Shown: piece by piece, positions 34,871-49,800 of the stretch | Position numbering within the stretch: the stretch's first letter is position 1 | How the letters are laid out: each line of letters opens with the position of its first letter | NCBI RefSeq assembly: GCF_016802725.1 | Contig: NC_052673.1 | Span: 19,399,656 to 19,463,655 of the forward strand | From: Solenopsis invicta | Taxonomy: Eukaryota > Arthropoda > Insecta > Hymenoptera > Formicidae | Direction of reading: 5' to 3' | DNA: 64,000 bases | The notes under the pieces: generated by a model | Told to the model about the DNA's origin: nothing | Databases searched by the model: none | The model's input: only the letters and a program-made list of their open reading frames with translations | Position numbers and translations under genes: made by a program

Positions 34871-37800
34871 ATGACCGCAGGCACCAGTTTAGTGGTGCCC
34901 ATAGTGCTATGGGGACGCATAGCGCCAACCCATTGTATTTCTTGCGTTTACTTGTCTCGGGATCAAAAGACTCTGGTAACGGGATGTTACGATGGGCAAA
35001 TATGTCTGTGGCAAGTGGATCCGGAAACGTTAAAGGTATGTACGAAATATATCTCTGTAGAAAGCGGCAAATCCTTTTTTTTCCCCTTTCAATCAATTTT
35101 TATGGTCCTAACAATTTCCCATGTAGATGACTCCGAGATGTCTGCTGGTTGGACATACCGCTCCGATAATGTGTCTCAGTCGAGCCAGCGTCGTAATGGA
35201 GCAAAATTTTATCGTGAGCAGTAGCGAGAGCGGGGAGATGTGTACTTGGGATCTAGTTGATGGAAAATGTCGCGAGGCAGTGAAACTCAATAGCGTGCAC
35301 ACGCAAATGTTGCCCTATGTTTCCGCTGGTGGAGAAGATGTCAGACTGTTTTGCTCCGGGTAGAAATAGCATTATTCATTTACCTACAAGTATCACAGTC
35401 ATCGTGACTACACACATGTACATCTCTTTTTATTTTATTTATTTCAGATATTATCCCGAGGTCTTGGTGATGGATCCGTTCAGTTTGGAAGTGCTGTTTA
35501 CCCTGAGCTCCCGCGTCAATCCAGATTGGATTAGCGCCTTGCATGTTTTGCGGCCGGCCAAACGGAAAGGTCGGTTCTACGTGCATACAAGTTAGTTACA
35601 CTCCATCACACCTACGCTTTATACCATCAACAGAGCTATCTTCTATCGACTTCACTACCAATGGATACTGTAAAAATCGTAAACAGCTTTTATAACAAAT
35701 TTAAATCTCTAAAATTCGTAACAATAATTCAACTTGCAATTCTGTTACTTGCATTTTCTTTCTATTCCCAATGTTTTTTTTTTATTTTTTTTATTTAACA
35801 GAAATAGAGAGAAAGAGAGAGTGTTGATACTCTCAATTCTTTTTCATAAATAAAAATTCAGTAATACGTCAAACAGTATCTTTTGGTATTTCATTATCTT
35901 GTCTATTTATGTGTTTCTTTTCAAGTAAAGTGAACTTGTGGATACTAGCGGTAAAGTTTCTCTATCAATTATTTTTGTGTTTGATTTGAGTGAAATTAAG
36001 TTAGATGATAATACTTGTCGTTTATAATAATTAAGTGTACTAGTATAACTTGAGGCAACTAACGATCTAATCGGAGGCACTTGTATGTACAAACACTTGG
36101 TTTTTTTTGTCTTTGACTTTGAATTTTGTGATCTGCTACTCTACCTTTTAGCCAATTAACCTGAAAAAGTTTTATGCTTTGGATATAAACGGAGACTGTT
36201 CTTTAAATGAATATTTTTGTATTATTATCTCGTTATGATATATTACTCGATTTTACGAGTAAAGTCATATTGTATCCTGTTTGATACAACAGTAGCAGTT
36301 TATATATCTAATATTTTTGGACTGATCACACTTAATAATAGTTACAGTGTTGCAGCATGTTAACGAATCTGGACAAACGAGTCAGCGTTAGTGCGTTGCT
36401 AGTCGAGGCTGTTATCATTTCTTTCATTTTTTTTTCATTTACTTAATTGTAGTTTACACATCTCTTCTCTTTACGCATCATCATCCAAACAACGTAATCA
36501 TTATTAATAATCGTTTCACTGTTTTCCTTCTTTTTATATTAACAGACTCTCTTCGTACACAATACCATACAATATATTCATTTCATTCTATTATTCACGT
36601 AAAAATGGTGTGTCATTCATACACTTGTACACATTGCACTTCATTACATTTTTATAACTCTTTCACATGGTGTACTATATGTTTCTATCTATTCGTAAGT
36701 ATATATATCTATATATTTATATACATATATACATATATTGTATATATTGTATATTATATAACACAATAATTTATAATTCAATTGCACGTTTTATGTTACC
36801 GTTAAATTTATTCTCTTATATATCATAATTAAAATTGATATGATAATTATGTCAATGTTTCATTCAAATTATAGATTATATTTTTAAAATACGGAACTAT
36901 GGTTAAAAAGAATTTAATAATTAGACAATTTTTTTTTTTGTACATTTTATCCTATTTTGTAATTTATAATTGTAAATTCTAAGATAATTTTGAAGGAAAC
37001 GCCAGTGTTTACAGTGCTTTAAATGTAATTTACCAAATTTTTTAAATTTCTAATTTTGTTTTATAGCACTATTAATATTTATAGCAGTTAGTTTTATATA
37101 CATATATGGTATAGTTTTCCGTTTTCTTACAAATTATACGTCGAGTCATAAAAACTAGAATTACATGCAAAAATCAGTGAGACTAACTATTAAGTTTTGA
37201 TCTTGGAAGACCTTGAAATCTAACGACTGAACAGGACGGAAAAGCAAATCTTATCGGTGTCCATTAGACGCATTAATCGTTGTTTTTTAATCAGTATAAT
37301 TCTTGGTATAATCCGCTTAGTCAAATAAATCAAGTACATATAGCTTCTGCATAACTGGAATTAAGCATGACTGCTGTAATTTAATACGTATCGCTTTCTA
37401 ATCCATGGAAACATCTGGCATGCACGCAATACTATACTTTACGCATACATGCACAAAATTATTACCGCTTCACGAAGATCATATTGTACATATTGGAATA
37501 ACGCTACCTTTAATCACCCGTAAGACTACTTTTTTTAGCTGCTTTATTCCATCTGTTTCCAACATAAATATGTATTTGTAAATTAATTATTACAAGTCAT
37601 TGAAGCTGTATCGACAAATTTTGTGTCGATAGCGAACAACGAGATGTTGTAGCGATTCTAATGAAAACGTTCTATCGAATGCTTAAAATGCTACAACGCT
37701 CTCTTAGATTTACTTAACGCGCAACAGACGCTTTCATTCGTTTAAAGACGACGTCGTGCTGGCTTTAACGACGACGGGCACAGTCAAGGTATGGACGCTT

Positions 37801-40800
37801 TTGGGACATGAGAATCGGAACAGCGAGCCTCTGTACGAGCACGAAAGCAAACAGATTCGCTGTTTGAATGCACTCGCAATGACTTGCTGTCCTTATAATC
37901 AGAGAACAGTATTGATTGTGTGCTCCAAATATTGGCAGGTAATTGTTGTTACTCTTGTCACTAAATATATATATATAATTTTTACAAATGTCAAAGCAAG
38001 ATAGGCCGTTTGACGAGCAAAAAAGTACTAGCCTAAAACAATAATAAATGTATTTGATCGATATTTATATTAAATGTTCCATGTTGAATAATATTATCGA
38101 GTCTTAAATTCGAACGTTTTGGTTTCACAGAGCCTTCTTCAGCGAATTTCAACACCTAATAGCCGGTATTAATACATAGAGTATAAAGCAAATCAAATCT
38201 GATTACTGAGTAAAAAAAACCTGGTTAGCTTTGTCAGCTTTCGTCAAAGTTGAATATTTACAGCCCATATCCATGCTAACAGACACGCCGATAACTGCGA
38301 TACGTCAATGAAAAATTTAAATAAATTAATATAATAAATAAAGATATAATGAATAAAATTAAAGACGGGGATAAGATAGATCTACGTGGATCTTTATTAT
38401 TTAATTGAAATATGAATTATTTTATTATATTTCATCAAACGACCCATCTTGCTTTGACATATGTTGTAATTTATTGATACGAGCTCGCAATTGTTTGTTA
38501 TCTGTTATATAATTTTTATTTATAAAAAAAAAATGTTAACACTTTGAAGAATACAAGTTTATAAGTGTTTTTAAAACACTTATGTTGATTAGTGTGTCTG
38601 TAATCTTTTGATTACTGTTTTAATATTATAATATATATTTTTTAAATAATTTTTTTACAGATATTTGATGCCGGTGATTTCTCAGTTCTCTGCTCAATAA
38701 CGGCTCCACGTGGCGAACGGTGGATGGCAGGCGATTTCTTGGCTGCTGATAGGGTCATTCTGTGGAGTGATGAAGGTCATGGATATTTATATAAACTTCC
38801 AGCAAAGTACGTACCCGTTATAACACAATGTTCAATAAGCGTTTCTTTGATAAACGCCATCCGATTGTCAAGTATATTCTAGAAACGTTTTTTTAATCAG
38901 TTTTTTCTCCCTGGCTGATAATAACGTTGCCTAAAAGAAGAATGAATAATTCTTTCTCTCTCTCTCTCCCTCTCTCTCTCTTTTACCCTAAATTTAATAT
39001 TTGCGATCGAGTGAAATTATGTAACGATTCGTGGTACTCATCAAATTTTTTTATTGAATCTTATTGATTAGCACATCCCTTTATTGCTTCTAGGATTCTG
39101 GTACAACTTGACAGGTAGTTTATTTTCGCGTTTATATATATAATTCTTTTGCAAAAATTATATATTTAACAATATTTTTGTGCAAAAAGTTATTTCGATA
39201 GTTTTTGGTAGCATGGTTATGATTACTAAAGCGCACTTTGTTGAGTTTACAAAGCAGTTTATAGCAATGAATAAATGCTAAAGTAGCGATTTAAATAGCT
39301 GAATACTTTTAATCGTTCGCGCGTAATTTACGTGATACATTTTTGAGAAATAATTTCTCACAGATGTTTCACAATTTAATCTTTAATATTTTATGTATAT
39401 GTTAATATGTGACACATATAAAAAAAATATCGACAAAATCACATTGAATCTCTAGTATAATTGTTAGGCGCATTAACTCGAAAATAAGTTGTCAACTTTT
39501 AATTATAGGGTTGAATGCTGTAGAAGCACTTGCTGGCAATGCACACATTCGAATATTTGGTTTTTTATCTTCTTTGTAACCATTTATCATGCGTCTACAT
39601 GTTCAAAATTACATTGTCGTTTATTAAAATTTCGTTATATTTATTAACCCGATTTCATCAAGTAGGAAATAATTTTACATTCTTCGTACAACTGCCCCAT
39701 TTATGTACGACTTTTGTTCAAGTATAAGTGTTACGATAATAAAACAATGATTAGACTTGAACGCGATGATAAAAATGTTAATGAAATAAATTTCTTTTAT
39801 TTCATCGAATTTTATTTCTTTCAAGTGAAAATAATGATCAAATTCTTTTTTGCGAGCTTCGCTCGAAATCCGAGATGATTTAGCGTTCAGCTGAACGTAA
39901 TATAATCTCAGAATACACAGAGAGATTTTCATCCATGCACATGAATTAATAATTAACACAATCCATTTTACGGTAATGTCTTTTTCATATTATTCACATC
40001 TACTGCATTCTACGCGGGATCTGGTGTTCTTCTAGCAAGCTGAAGGGCAAGGCTCTCAGCAGGTAACCCGCATTATCACTTGTACATGTTGTTCATATTC
40101 TTGTTCTCTCTCTCTCTCTCTCTCTATAAATTTTTATTTTTCTCTTTATTTCTTTATGTTAATCATTTTCGTCGTCATTCTCCTTCACCTTTCTCTTGTG
40201 TTCGCAAACATAATGATTTGCTTTTGTTCATGGTTCTTTGGTATAAGATAGTAAGATGATAAACTCGGCAGCGTAGATTTATGTTGATATTACTAGTGAA
40301 AACAGTATGCATCAAATTTCACATTTCTTTTCAACGAATTTTTATTAGTTTGTTACATTATGCAAATTACGTGCATTATTAGTGATATCTGAACATGCGA
40401 TGGTATTCTCTTTCATCTTTTCTCATTTTCCATTTATAACGAACGTTGGGCAATTTTCATTGGCGTATTTACATATACCCACTCGTATACGTTTGTATAC
40501 ATTTGCAACCTGTTGTACACGAGACAGGTGTGTATTCGATTCATCGTAATCATTGACATTTCGTAATCACAATTCAAATACAGATGATATAGACGAGGTA
40601 AAAATGTTGTAAAGATATGCGAAAAAAGGTAAATGCGAGGAAGAAATATGTATTGCCATATTTCATTATTTGTGTTTTTACATTTGTTCTTCTATTTGCT
40701 TTAAGTTGCTTTTGCACCGTTATTATTAACTGTGTGTTTGTTATTAACAGTGCGTGACACAAAGGTATTTCATTGGACAAAAATCTTTAAGGGGTTACCA

Positions 40801-43800
40801 CTTTAAGGGTCTACCACAGTAGAGAGCAAAAATTTAACGTTTTTTTGCGATTTTTTTTTAAGTGGAAGGAAAAGTAAAAGGGTAATTCTTTTTAAGAATG
40901 TTGTTAAGCATGTTTTGAAGTTTTAAAAAAAATTTTATTTATTAAAAAATATTACTAAATGGCTGCCCAACAGCCGTTTCTGCAAAACGGTTTTTTTTTT
41001 AGGGACTCCGCGGCACGCAGTAGAAGTGCAGCAAAAATTAATCTGGAACAAAATAAAAAAATTTTTTTTTAAACTACATTAATATAGCTATAGAAATACG
41101 TAGGGAATTTTGAAAATATTCATTTTTGTTAAATTGGCGAGCATTTTAAAAAAAAAAGTTCATTTTACTACCAAAAAACGGGCACTTATTTGTACCTAAA
41201 AAATCGAAATATTAACTTATCGAAAATCGGTTACGTATTTCTATGCGGAATGTTGTTTTAAAGATGTGATATTAATTTGGAGTAAAAAAATAGAAAATTG
41301 TTTGAGTTATGCTGCGTGCCGATTTGAAAAAACGTGTTTCGAGAAAAACGCGTTTAAAGTTTTGACTCGTGTTTTGAACATGATAAAATAAAAAATTTGA
41401 TTACTAAAAATTTTTTACCTTTAATCTGCTATTTCAGCACCGTAAAGCTGACCTTCCAGGTTGCTAAACTCTTCCTCGTTTTCTTTCCTGGACGCTTTTA
41501 TGCTGGAGCGAGTCTCTTTCGCCGCGTCCGTCAAAGAGCGCTCCGCGCGTTGTATTCGAGCAGCGTCCGCCTCTAAGCAAAAGTTGTAGAATTGTGGTCC
41601 AATGTTCATCTCCATCACTTTCATTATTCTTAAAACGTTTATCAGTTTATCATTAAAGTTATAAACAGCAATTTCACTTGCTATTTGTAATATTTTCTTT
41701 CCGCTTGAATAATTTTTAGGAGCCAAGTGCCAGACTGTAGAATGAAAACTTTTGTTGCTGTTCCGCGTATAGCCTTCCAAGCAACGTCGTCAGCAACTCG
41801 TCACGGCTCAAATCCTTGTAGATTGGTCTGATGGCTTCAAAAACTTCGTTCGCTAGTGCCGGCTTATGATGAAAGGAATCTAAGGAACCCGTTGCTTGCG
41901 CCTTCTTCCATTTGCACCAAGACTCTGAACATTTTTCGTGCTGTGGATATGGCTTGCATACACTTTCTTTTCACTCATTGTAACTCACATAAATGTCAAG
42001 GCTACAAATAACGTGTGAAAAATTAGCACTGCAAAAGAAAATCGTAATTTCGAATAATTTCCACGCAAAATTTACGTCTTCTCTCAACATCAAAGAACGC
42101 TGTACTAACGTACTTTGTGTTTAAAATGCTTGAAAATGTTTCTAACAACATCTATTAGTGTATTAGAGAAGTTAAAAATCGAATGGTAAGACATAATACT
42201 GTACCCGACAAGCAGGTGTCGTATTTACCGCAGGTAGTCGTTTCGGAGCAGTCGGGAGGGGTCAAGAAAGAGCTCGAAATTTCAATGAAAACGATTTCTG
42301 GCAGATATAAAACCGTTTGTCTCTTATTCTAGAGGGTTCAAAGGATTTTTTAAGCCAATAAAAAAAAATTGATTTTTTGAAATTTCTACTGTGGTGTAAC
42401 CCCTTAAGAGAAAAAATATTTGAATATCTATATTCAAAGAGTCAATGCTTTTATTATAATTCGAAAAAAAAAGGGAGAAAATATTATTGTACACATATTG
42501 TATTTTGTACTTTTGTATTGTACTTTTAACAAGGATAATTTTGACTCTATTATTACAACTTGTCCAACATCTTGACATTAGACTTTTTTAAACCTTTGTG
42601 TATCGTTTATAACGCAATCTGAAAATGCTATTGCTTTGAAAAGATGTTTACTTGCAGCATTTGCCTGCTAGCAAAATCAAATTTTAATAGCTGGCAAATA
42701 AATACGCATATTTGAAATTAATCGCGATATGACGCATATGAAGCTTACGCAATGTGAAAAAGAAAAAAAAATAGTTACTATTCTTCGGACACGTTTTCGA
42801 ACATGCATATCCGTCGTATGAAAGATTTTCATGTCTATGTCGTATCTTACGATATAAATTGTCTCGAGTCTAGAAAACAATGTCCATGAATAGTGTCTAA
42901 ATCTTTATTTGATAAAAAACGACAGTAATTGCTAACGACGAATTTTCTTTCCACTGTACACACAGTAGCGTTGCGGATAACAAGAACTTTCACACCGCCG
43001 GTGCAGAGTACGATCAGCCGTATCTCTACTGTACATTAACGCAACCTGGTGATAAGGTGAGAACAAGCACTCGTGTCTCAATAATTTTATTATTATGGAC
43101 ACGCATTTCAGTTGCACACGTACATTCTATGTTGATTCTAATAATCTCTCTGATCTGATAACTCGCAATTTTTTTTATTCCTCAAAGGATGAGTATCAAT
43201 TTCGTGGATTTCTAGAAATCTCGATTCTAAATGTGTGTCGTTGCCTTATTTCCAAAGCTCGCGACGATCTCCGAATCTCTCGTGTAATTTCTTTTTATGC
43301 GTTTTAGCCTCTCTCTTGTCCACCGGCTATGCAATTGGTCACCGTGCAACGTCAGAACAAGACTTTGAAATATCTGTTGCGCGGAGACAGCGAGGGGGTC
43401 GTTATTCTCTGGACAGTGCCGGACGTGACGAGCCAGCAACTCGCCCAGATTTCTCAGAGTGACGGATCGTCACCACCGGCCTTGTCACCGACCATCAAGA
43501 CGAGTCTCACCGCTGCTTGGGACGCGATGAAACCGCCTCCCGTAGGAATACTCGATCAATTGGACACTGGCGATGGCCACGGAATTAAGCTCACCGCTTG
43601 CATATATCTGCCGCAACAGAGTCGACTGGTCGTCGGTCGTGAGGATGGCAGCATCATTATCGTGCCGGCGACGCAAACTGTAATGCTTCAACTGCTTCAT
43701 GGCAATCATCAGCAGTACGATGGTATTTTTATTATTTCTCTGTGAAATATATGTTTAATCGATTACCGACAATGTGATGTGAGAAGGAAGCCTTCTCTAA

Positions 43801-46800
43801 ACTCTCTGTACTATATTATTATGTTAGATCGATGACAACTTGTGCAACTAATTGTGCAACTAAAAATGAAAAAAATTCAAAACACAAGGAAATAATTTTA
43901 AATATTTTTAAATGTGTCATATTTTATACAACTACAACTATAACTTTGAACAACTTGTAATGAAATCAAGATTTGTTGCTTTGAACTTGGGCAGAACGCG
44001 TCAACGCGTCAACGCGTAACGCATTTAGCTCAAGTTGATTATTTTTTTCTAACGTACATTTAGATTGGCCACCACACCAAATTTTATTGGGCCACTCGGG
44101 ACGAGTAAATTGTCTGCTTTATCCTCACGGCGCGGCATCTCGTTACGACCGCAATCATCTCGTTTCCGGTTCCGTGGATTTTGCTGTCTGCCTCTGGGAT
44201 TTATACGCTGGTACACTGATTCATCGGTTTTGCGTTCATGCCGGCGAAATCACGCAACTGATGGTGCCACCCGATAATTGTAGTGTACGATCACTTATTT
44301 ATTTTTATCAAGAGATATTGCGATATTAATTTCTAACTGCTTCATTTGCGAGTCTTGGATTTTTATCTATAAAAGATATAGACCGATCGAGGCTTATAAA
44401 AAGAGTTATATAATTAAAGACGAGATAGGCCTGTATACGCTCGTAGCGGGATCTTGGCGTCGAAATGATATTCTTTGTTGATTTTACATATAATTTTTGC
44501 TTCTTTCCGAACAAGGGAATCAGAATTAAACTAATTACTTAATTAATATCTTTTTTAAGATTTCCACCCCTGGAAAAAGTGAAAAGTCTTATTCCTTATT
44601 TTCAATTTAAAAATTATGTTTAAAACCAGAAGTAACGGCACGCAGTTGGAAAAAATGAAAAATTACATGTAAAATTACAAAAAAAAAAAAAATAAAAAAA
44701 ATTATATTATTTCAGCATCAAGATTCTGTTATGACCGTATACAGGCCTATCTTGTCTTCAATTGTATTATATATTGTACAAAAGGCGGTCTAGTTACAAG
44801 AATTATACAATTTTTATTTGCAGCCTAGGATACAGAAATGCGTTTGCAGCGTTGCATCGGATCACAGTGTTACTTTGCTCTCGTTAGCGGAAAGGAAATG
44901 CGTTGTGCTTGCTTCGCGACATCTTTTCCCGGTTGTGACTATCAAATGGAGACCGCTGGATGATTTTATGATAGTCGGATGTTCGGACGGTGCCGTATAC
45001 GTCTGGCAAATGGAAACTGGTCACTTGGATCGCGTACTGCACGGTTCGTTAGCTCCAGTTTCAATCTCCCGCGAATGTTCATATTTTTTCTCATATTTTT
45101 TCTTAATCTTTCAACGCTTAGGACTCGTCCTATTTTTACTTCTTCAAAGCTTTGGAGATATTCTATGTTCTCTGTTTCATGTTATTACATGTTTTTTAAA
45201 TTGTGTGTAGAATTGGTAGAAGAACAGCACATCATGCTTTTCTTTTAGGCATTATTGCGGAAGAGGTGCTCTATGCTTGCGACGAGAACACCATAGCGGC
45301 AGCCGGTGGATCCGCCGCCGGCGGTGAACTAGGACTAGCTAATCCTGCCGTGCATTTCTTTAGGTAAATGAAATCTTGCGGCATGGATGGTGAGAATCTT
45401 GCGTGTTCTTCAACAAATTGAATCATCCGGGATAACGTTCTCCGTTACAGTCCGTCCAATTTTTACTTCTCAGGGGTTTGCGCCATCGGAACTTGTCGGC
45501 GATTAGACACGCGACGCAAAGAGGACTGCATCAATTACAACAGCTCCACGGTGGACACGGTCCCGATCACGGAAATCAAATAAAAGCTAAAGGTTCGCCG
45601 TTGATGATCCAAGGATTCAGAAGTAATCCGAAGGATCCGGAAAGTCATATCCTATTTTTTGACATAGAAGCGCTAATAGGTACGAGACACACACTCTCTC
45701 TCTCTCTCTCTCTCTCCCCCACTTCTCCCTTCCTTCCCATACTTTACACATTGTACTAGTTCTTTTGGAGCATATTTTTGCAAAAATTAATTTTTTTATT
45801 CATCTATCATAATTCTTTTACTCTATTATTCGTTAATTTACTTTGCACTTATATGACACGAGTTGCGATAATAATTTATCTAATTTGTTTTTTTTTTTGC
45901 TGCAGTGCAATTACTCAGCGATGAATATGGTGCCATGTCGCCCGGTTCTTTAGAAGCGCAAGGACTCATCTCCGCTGCTGAATATCAGAAAGTTGCAGCG
46001 CTCACTCAGTCCGCCAGTCCTGATGCACACAAAAAAATTGTTGGTAAGCATCTCTTCACATTATTCCAAATTATATTGAAAATTATGACAAAATATGTTA
46101 CATCTTAAATTATTGTAAATAAGCGTATCATATGTTTCTCTTCGCAGTTCTATCCGTTTAAGCATTAAAGCTATTTCTATTAATGTATCCCTTTGTAGAC
46201 TTTTTCGGTCGCGTCAAGGATAAGGCGGGTGATGTTGAGCGAATATTGAAGGAGAAGGATCGTCATGGTATCGTGTTTTATTACTGTTTCTTGTTTCGCA
46301 ATTCTATTTATTTACATATATTTTTATGTTTACTCAAAAATACGCAAAAATATAAATTTTTTGCATCACTAAAATTCCTTTATATATCAATAATTGGGCT
46401 ACAAGCTTTACAAGTCAAATATCAATATTGTCGCAAACTTTTCTAAAATTTTCTGAAAATATTTTACTTTTTATAACGCTTTTTATTTGTTTATCTTATT
46501 AATTGACACATGTAATTGTCAGCATATGATATTGTTGTCCTTTCTTATCACAAATCTTGATTTAATTTGTAATTGCCTAAATTGAAAGAAATTATTTGAC
46601 GTGCATTTTATTTATACTTTATTTGTAAAATGCTCATTGTATCATGTAGGTATTTTTTTTGCTTGTCAATTTTTTTTAGTAATCATATTTTAGTTTAATT
46701 TTTACATCAATTTTTTTATTGTGCTATCTTAAACTTTTGTTTCTCATATCATTGAAAACCTTTTAAAGCTTTTGATAAAAAAATGCAATTATGAAATTTT

Positions 46801-46842
46801 TACATATACACATACCCACGCACACAGGCACTCACAAACAAA

Positions 46843-46873
<31 letters not shown>

Positions 46874-49800
46874 TTTTTTCTTAATATAATTTAAACATAA
46901 TTAGTCCAAATGTATGAAAGATTTTTTACCTTTCTTCTGTTTTTAATAGGTTGCAATAGTGTTAATGTTTTTCTCTTTACACTTTAGTTAAATCATCTGT
47001 AATAGACGTTTCCTCGCAACTTCTTTTCGACTATCATGCTGTCTAAAGACAGATTTCTTTCTATAGGTATATTGGCTAAGATGAAGGAGGGTGCGGAGAA
47101 TGTGCATACTAAATTACAGGCCAAAGCGGAAAGCGTCGGCCTCAAGCCGTCGACATTTGACGGCAAAGGTTAGACATATATCTTTGACGAAAAGTTTTTT
47201 TTAATAGTTTATGCTCTCAACAGCGTGTTTCGCACGAATTTATTTTATATTCTAGAGTTTTCACCTTTTATTGATTATTATGTATCAATAGATAGAAATC
47301 GTAGTTAGTTTCTTTAAAGCACTAAGCAGCCTTATTCTCACTATCTGTCTACAATATATTTTTAACAATTTTATTAGGTTTATTCTAAACACCAAGAGAG
47401 TCGTCACACAAGGAGATGGATATCATGATTACTAAGATTGCTTTAATTTTATTGATACGCACGCTTATTAAAAATATATTATTTAATATATTTTTACTGA
47501 ATTCTCACTCTTGCTTCTCTTTGATTTAGTAATTTATTGTATGTTTGTAATGTGCTCGTTCGAGAATCATATACTGATTACTATTGCGCGCGTAGACGCG
47601 CGTATTTGTATATGTGTGTGTGTATGTGTGCGTGCGTGCGTGCGTGCGTGCGCGTGCGCGCGCGCGCGCGTGTTGTATTTTTAATTATGCTGTTTAATAC
47701 TAGTGTGAATACTTTTTCATAATTTTATTTAATGAGTTTTTACCAATATGTTTATGTACTTATTTATTCTTTTGTAAAAATTTCGTTTTTCAGTTGCGTT
47801 ACGTCGCAGCTGTTCTTGTTTATAATTTTAAGTATTATTAAAAAAATTATTGCAATGCCCATATTTACTCACGGCTTTTTTGCAGGTGACAGTTGGAATA
47901 ACAGCGACGCGGCAAAAAATAATTTGAAACGGAACGGTGCATTCAGCGAGCCAAACGCGACGATGGAAGTAGCGCAGTTACTTTTGAGCCTTCTGCATGC
48001 TTGGGGCATGGATCCAGATTTGGATAGAGTTTGCGAGGGAAAATTAGGTTTACTACGGCCTATGGTTCCCGTCTCATTCGGTGTACTGTCCAAAGGAGGT
48101 ATGTTTCAAAATTTGAAAAGTCATGTGCATACTGTTTAAAAATAAAATATCTGTTACAATTTATATGCAGTTATGATTAAAAAATTAATTTACAAAGATT
48201 TTTTTATCTAACATTTATTTTATTATATTGTGCATTACATGTACAAATAATTTCTCTTTGCCTAAGATGAAATATATTGTATTTAAAATAACATAGCATT
48301 GAACACTTTTTAATATTTTAATATCAAATAAAAAGAGGCTATATCTATATATATATATATTGCAGGTTACATGTCATTGTTATTGCCTACTTGGCAGACG
48401 CAGCTTGAACCGGTAGGTGAACCTGCGACTCAATTGGAGCAACGCTTGCCTGCTGAATTAGTTAGGCAGGAGAGACTCACTAGAGCATTTACAGCGAGAG
48501 CACATTGGGAATTATCTACAACATTAACGAGTAACCATTTACTGGCAGTAGTCGCTTTATCGAACACTTTAATGTCGATGAACAATGCGACGTTTGTACC
48601 TGAACAAGAACGAAATCGCAAGATGCATAGGTAAATTAATTTTATGTAAAATAATTAAACTACGTAACATTAATTCTGAAAATTATTGTATTATTACTCC
48701 AATAGAGTTGTATAGCATTTTTTGAAAAAAGAAAATTACACTTTATACAAATTTATATTATAATTATAAAAAAGAAATATCCATCTGAATATATACAATA
48801 ATATGCAGAAATATGAAATAAAGTATGGAAAGTAAATTTTTATCAACAGGCCAGGCAATAGAGGTGCGGTAAATTGGAATAAGACGGAAGAGGAAAATGA
48901 GGAAATGTACACGGTACAACAAGCTCAAATCAAACAGGGTTGGTCCCTCCTGGCCACCTTGCACTGCGTATTGTTACCTGATAAAGTTGCGGCGCAGGGT
49001 GGCGTCAAGACTTTCAAGCGACCGCAAGTAGAGATGATGGCACGAAGATGGCAACATCAGTGTGTAGAGGTTTGTCTTTGAACCATTGCAGATACGCTTA
49101 TTTTTACTCACTGTCAGACCTAATCGCCATTCGCGTAATAATTAAATTAATTGAATTATTGAAAATTGAATAATTATTACTAGTCTTATTTTTGGAACAC
49201 GTGACATGATATTGTTCGATGACGCTAGATTCGAGAAGCAGCTCAAGCTTTGCTGCTCGCTGAATTAGGCAGGATGGGTTCAAAGGGTCGCAAAGCGCTT
49301 GTCGATAACTGGTCACAGTATTTGCCGATGTATAGTACTCAGGAGCCGATCGCACCGCAATCGCAAAGCCAAACGCCGGCGGCCGGAAGTCCGGTGCCAC
49401 CGTCCGAGTCGCAACCAGAGGAAGAAGACGAGGAAGAGGAATTAGCCGAAGGTAAGAACCATTTTGGAAGAAAAAGTATTCTTTTAAACAAATAGTAAGA
49501 AAAATAAATACGACAGAGATATATGTGAATACATAATGAATATAAAATAATTAATCTGTAATCCTTCTTGGTAGAGCTAAATATAGCTAGGAAGCCGTCG
49601 AGCGTGGCGGAATTGAAACGAAAGCAAACCACGGCGGTAGTGCTGCTGGGTGTTATAGGGGCTGAATTTGGTCAAGATGTAACTACTACGAACCAAAGAA
49701 GGGACAACGAGCAAAGACGGAAGAGCTCGATTGTGGAAGGTTTTGGCATAGGAAATAATAATCTTGCCAGACACACTAGTATGGCTCTTACTCATTTATT

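Larger units (their letters stand above)
38807..42965. other. Rbcn-3B: WDR7 intron 5 (4.2 kb) with candidate microexons and a transposon
   Basis: The largest intron of the gene, between LPA(N) of exon 5 and SVADNKNF of exon 6. It contains two short splice-flanked segments (39094-39114 and 40036-40062) and a transposon copy (40791-42403), annotated separately. CT microsatellites lie at about 38955-38980 and 40106-40126. Confidence 0.8.
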
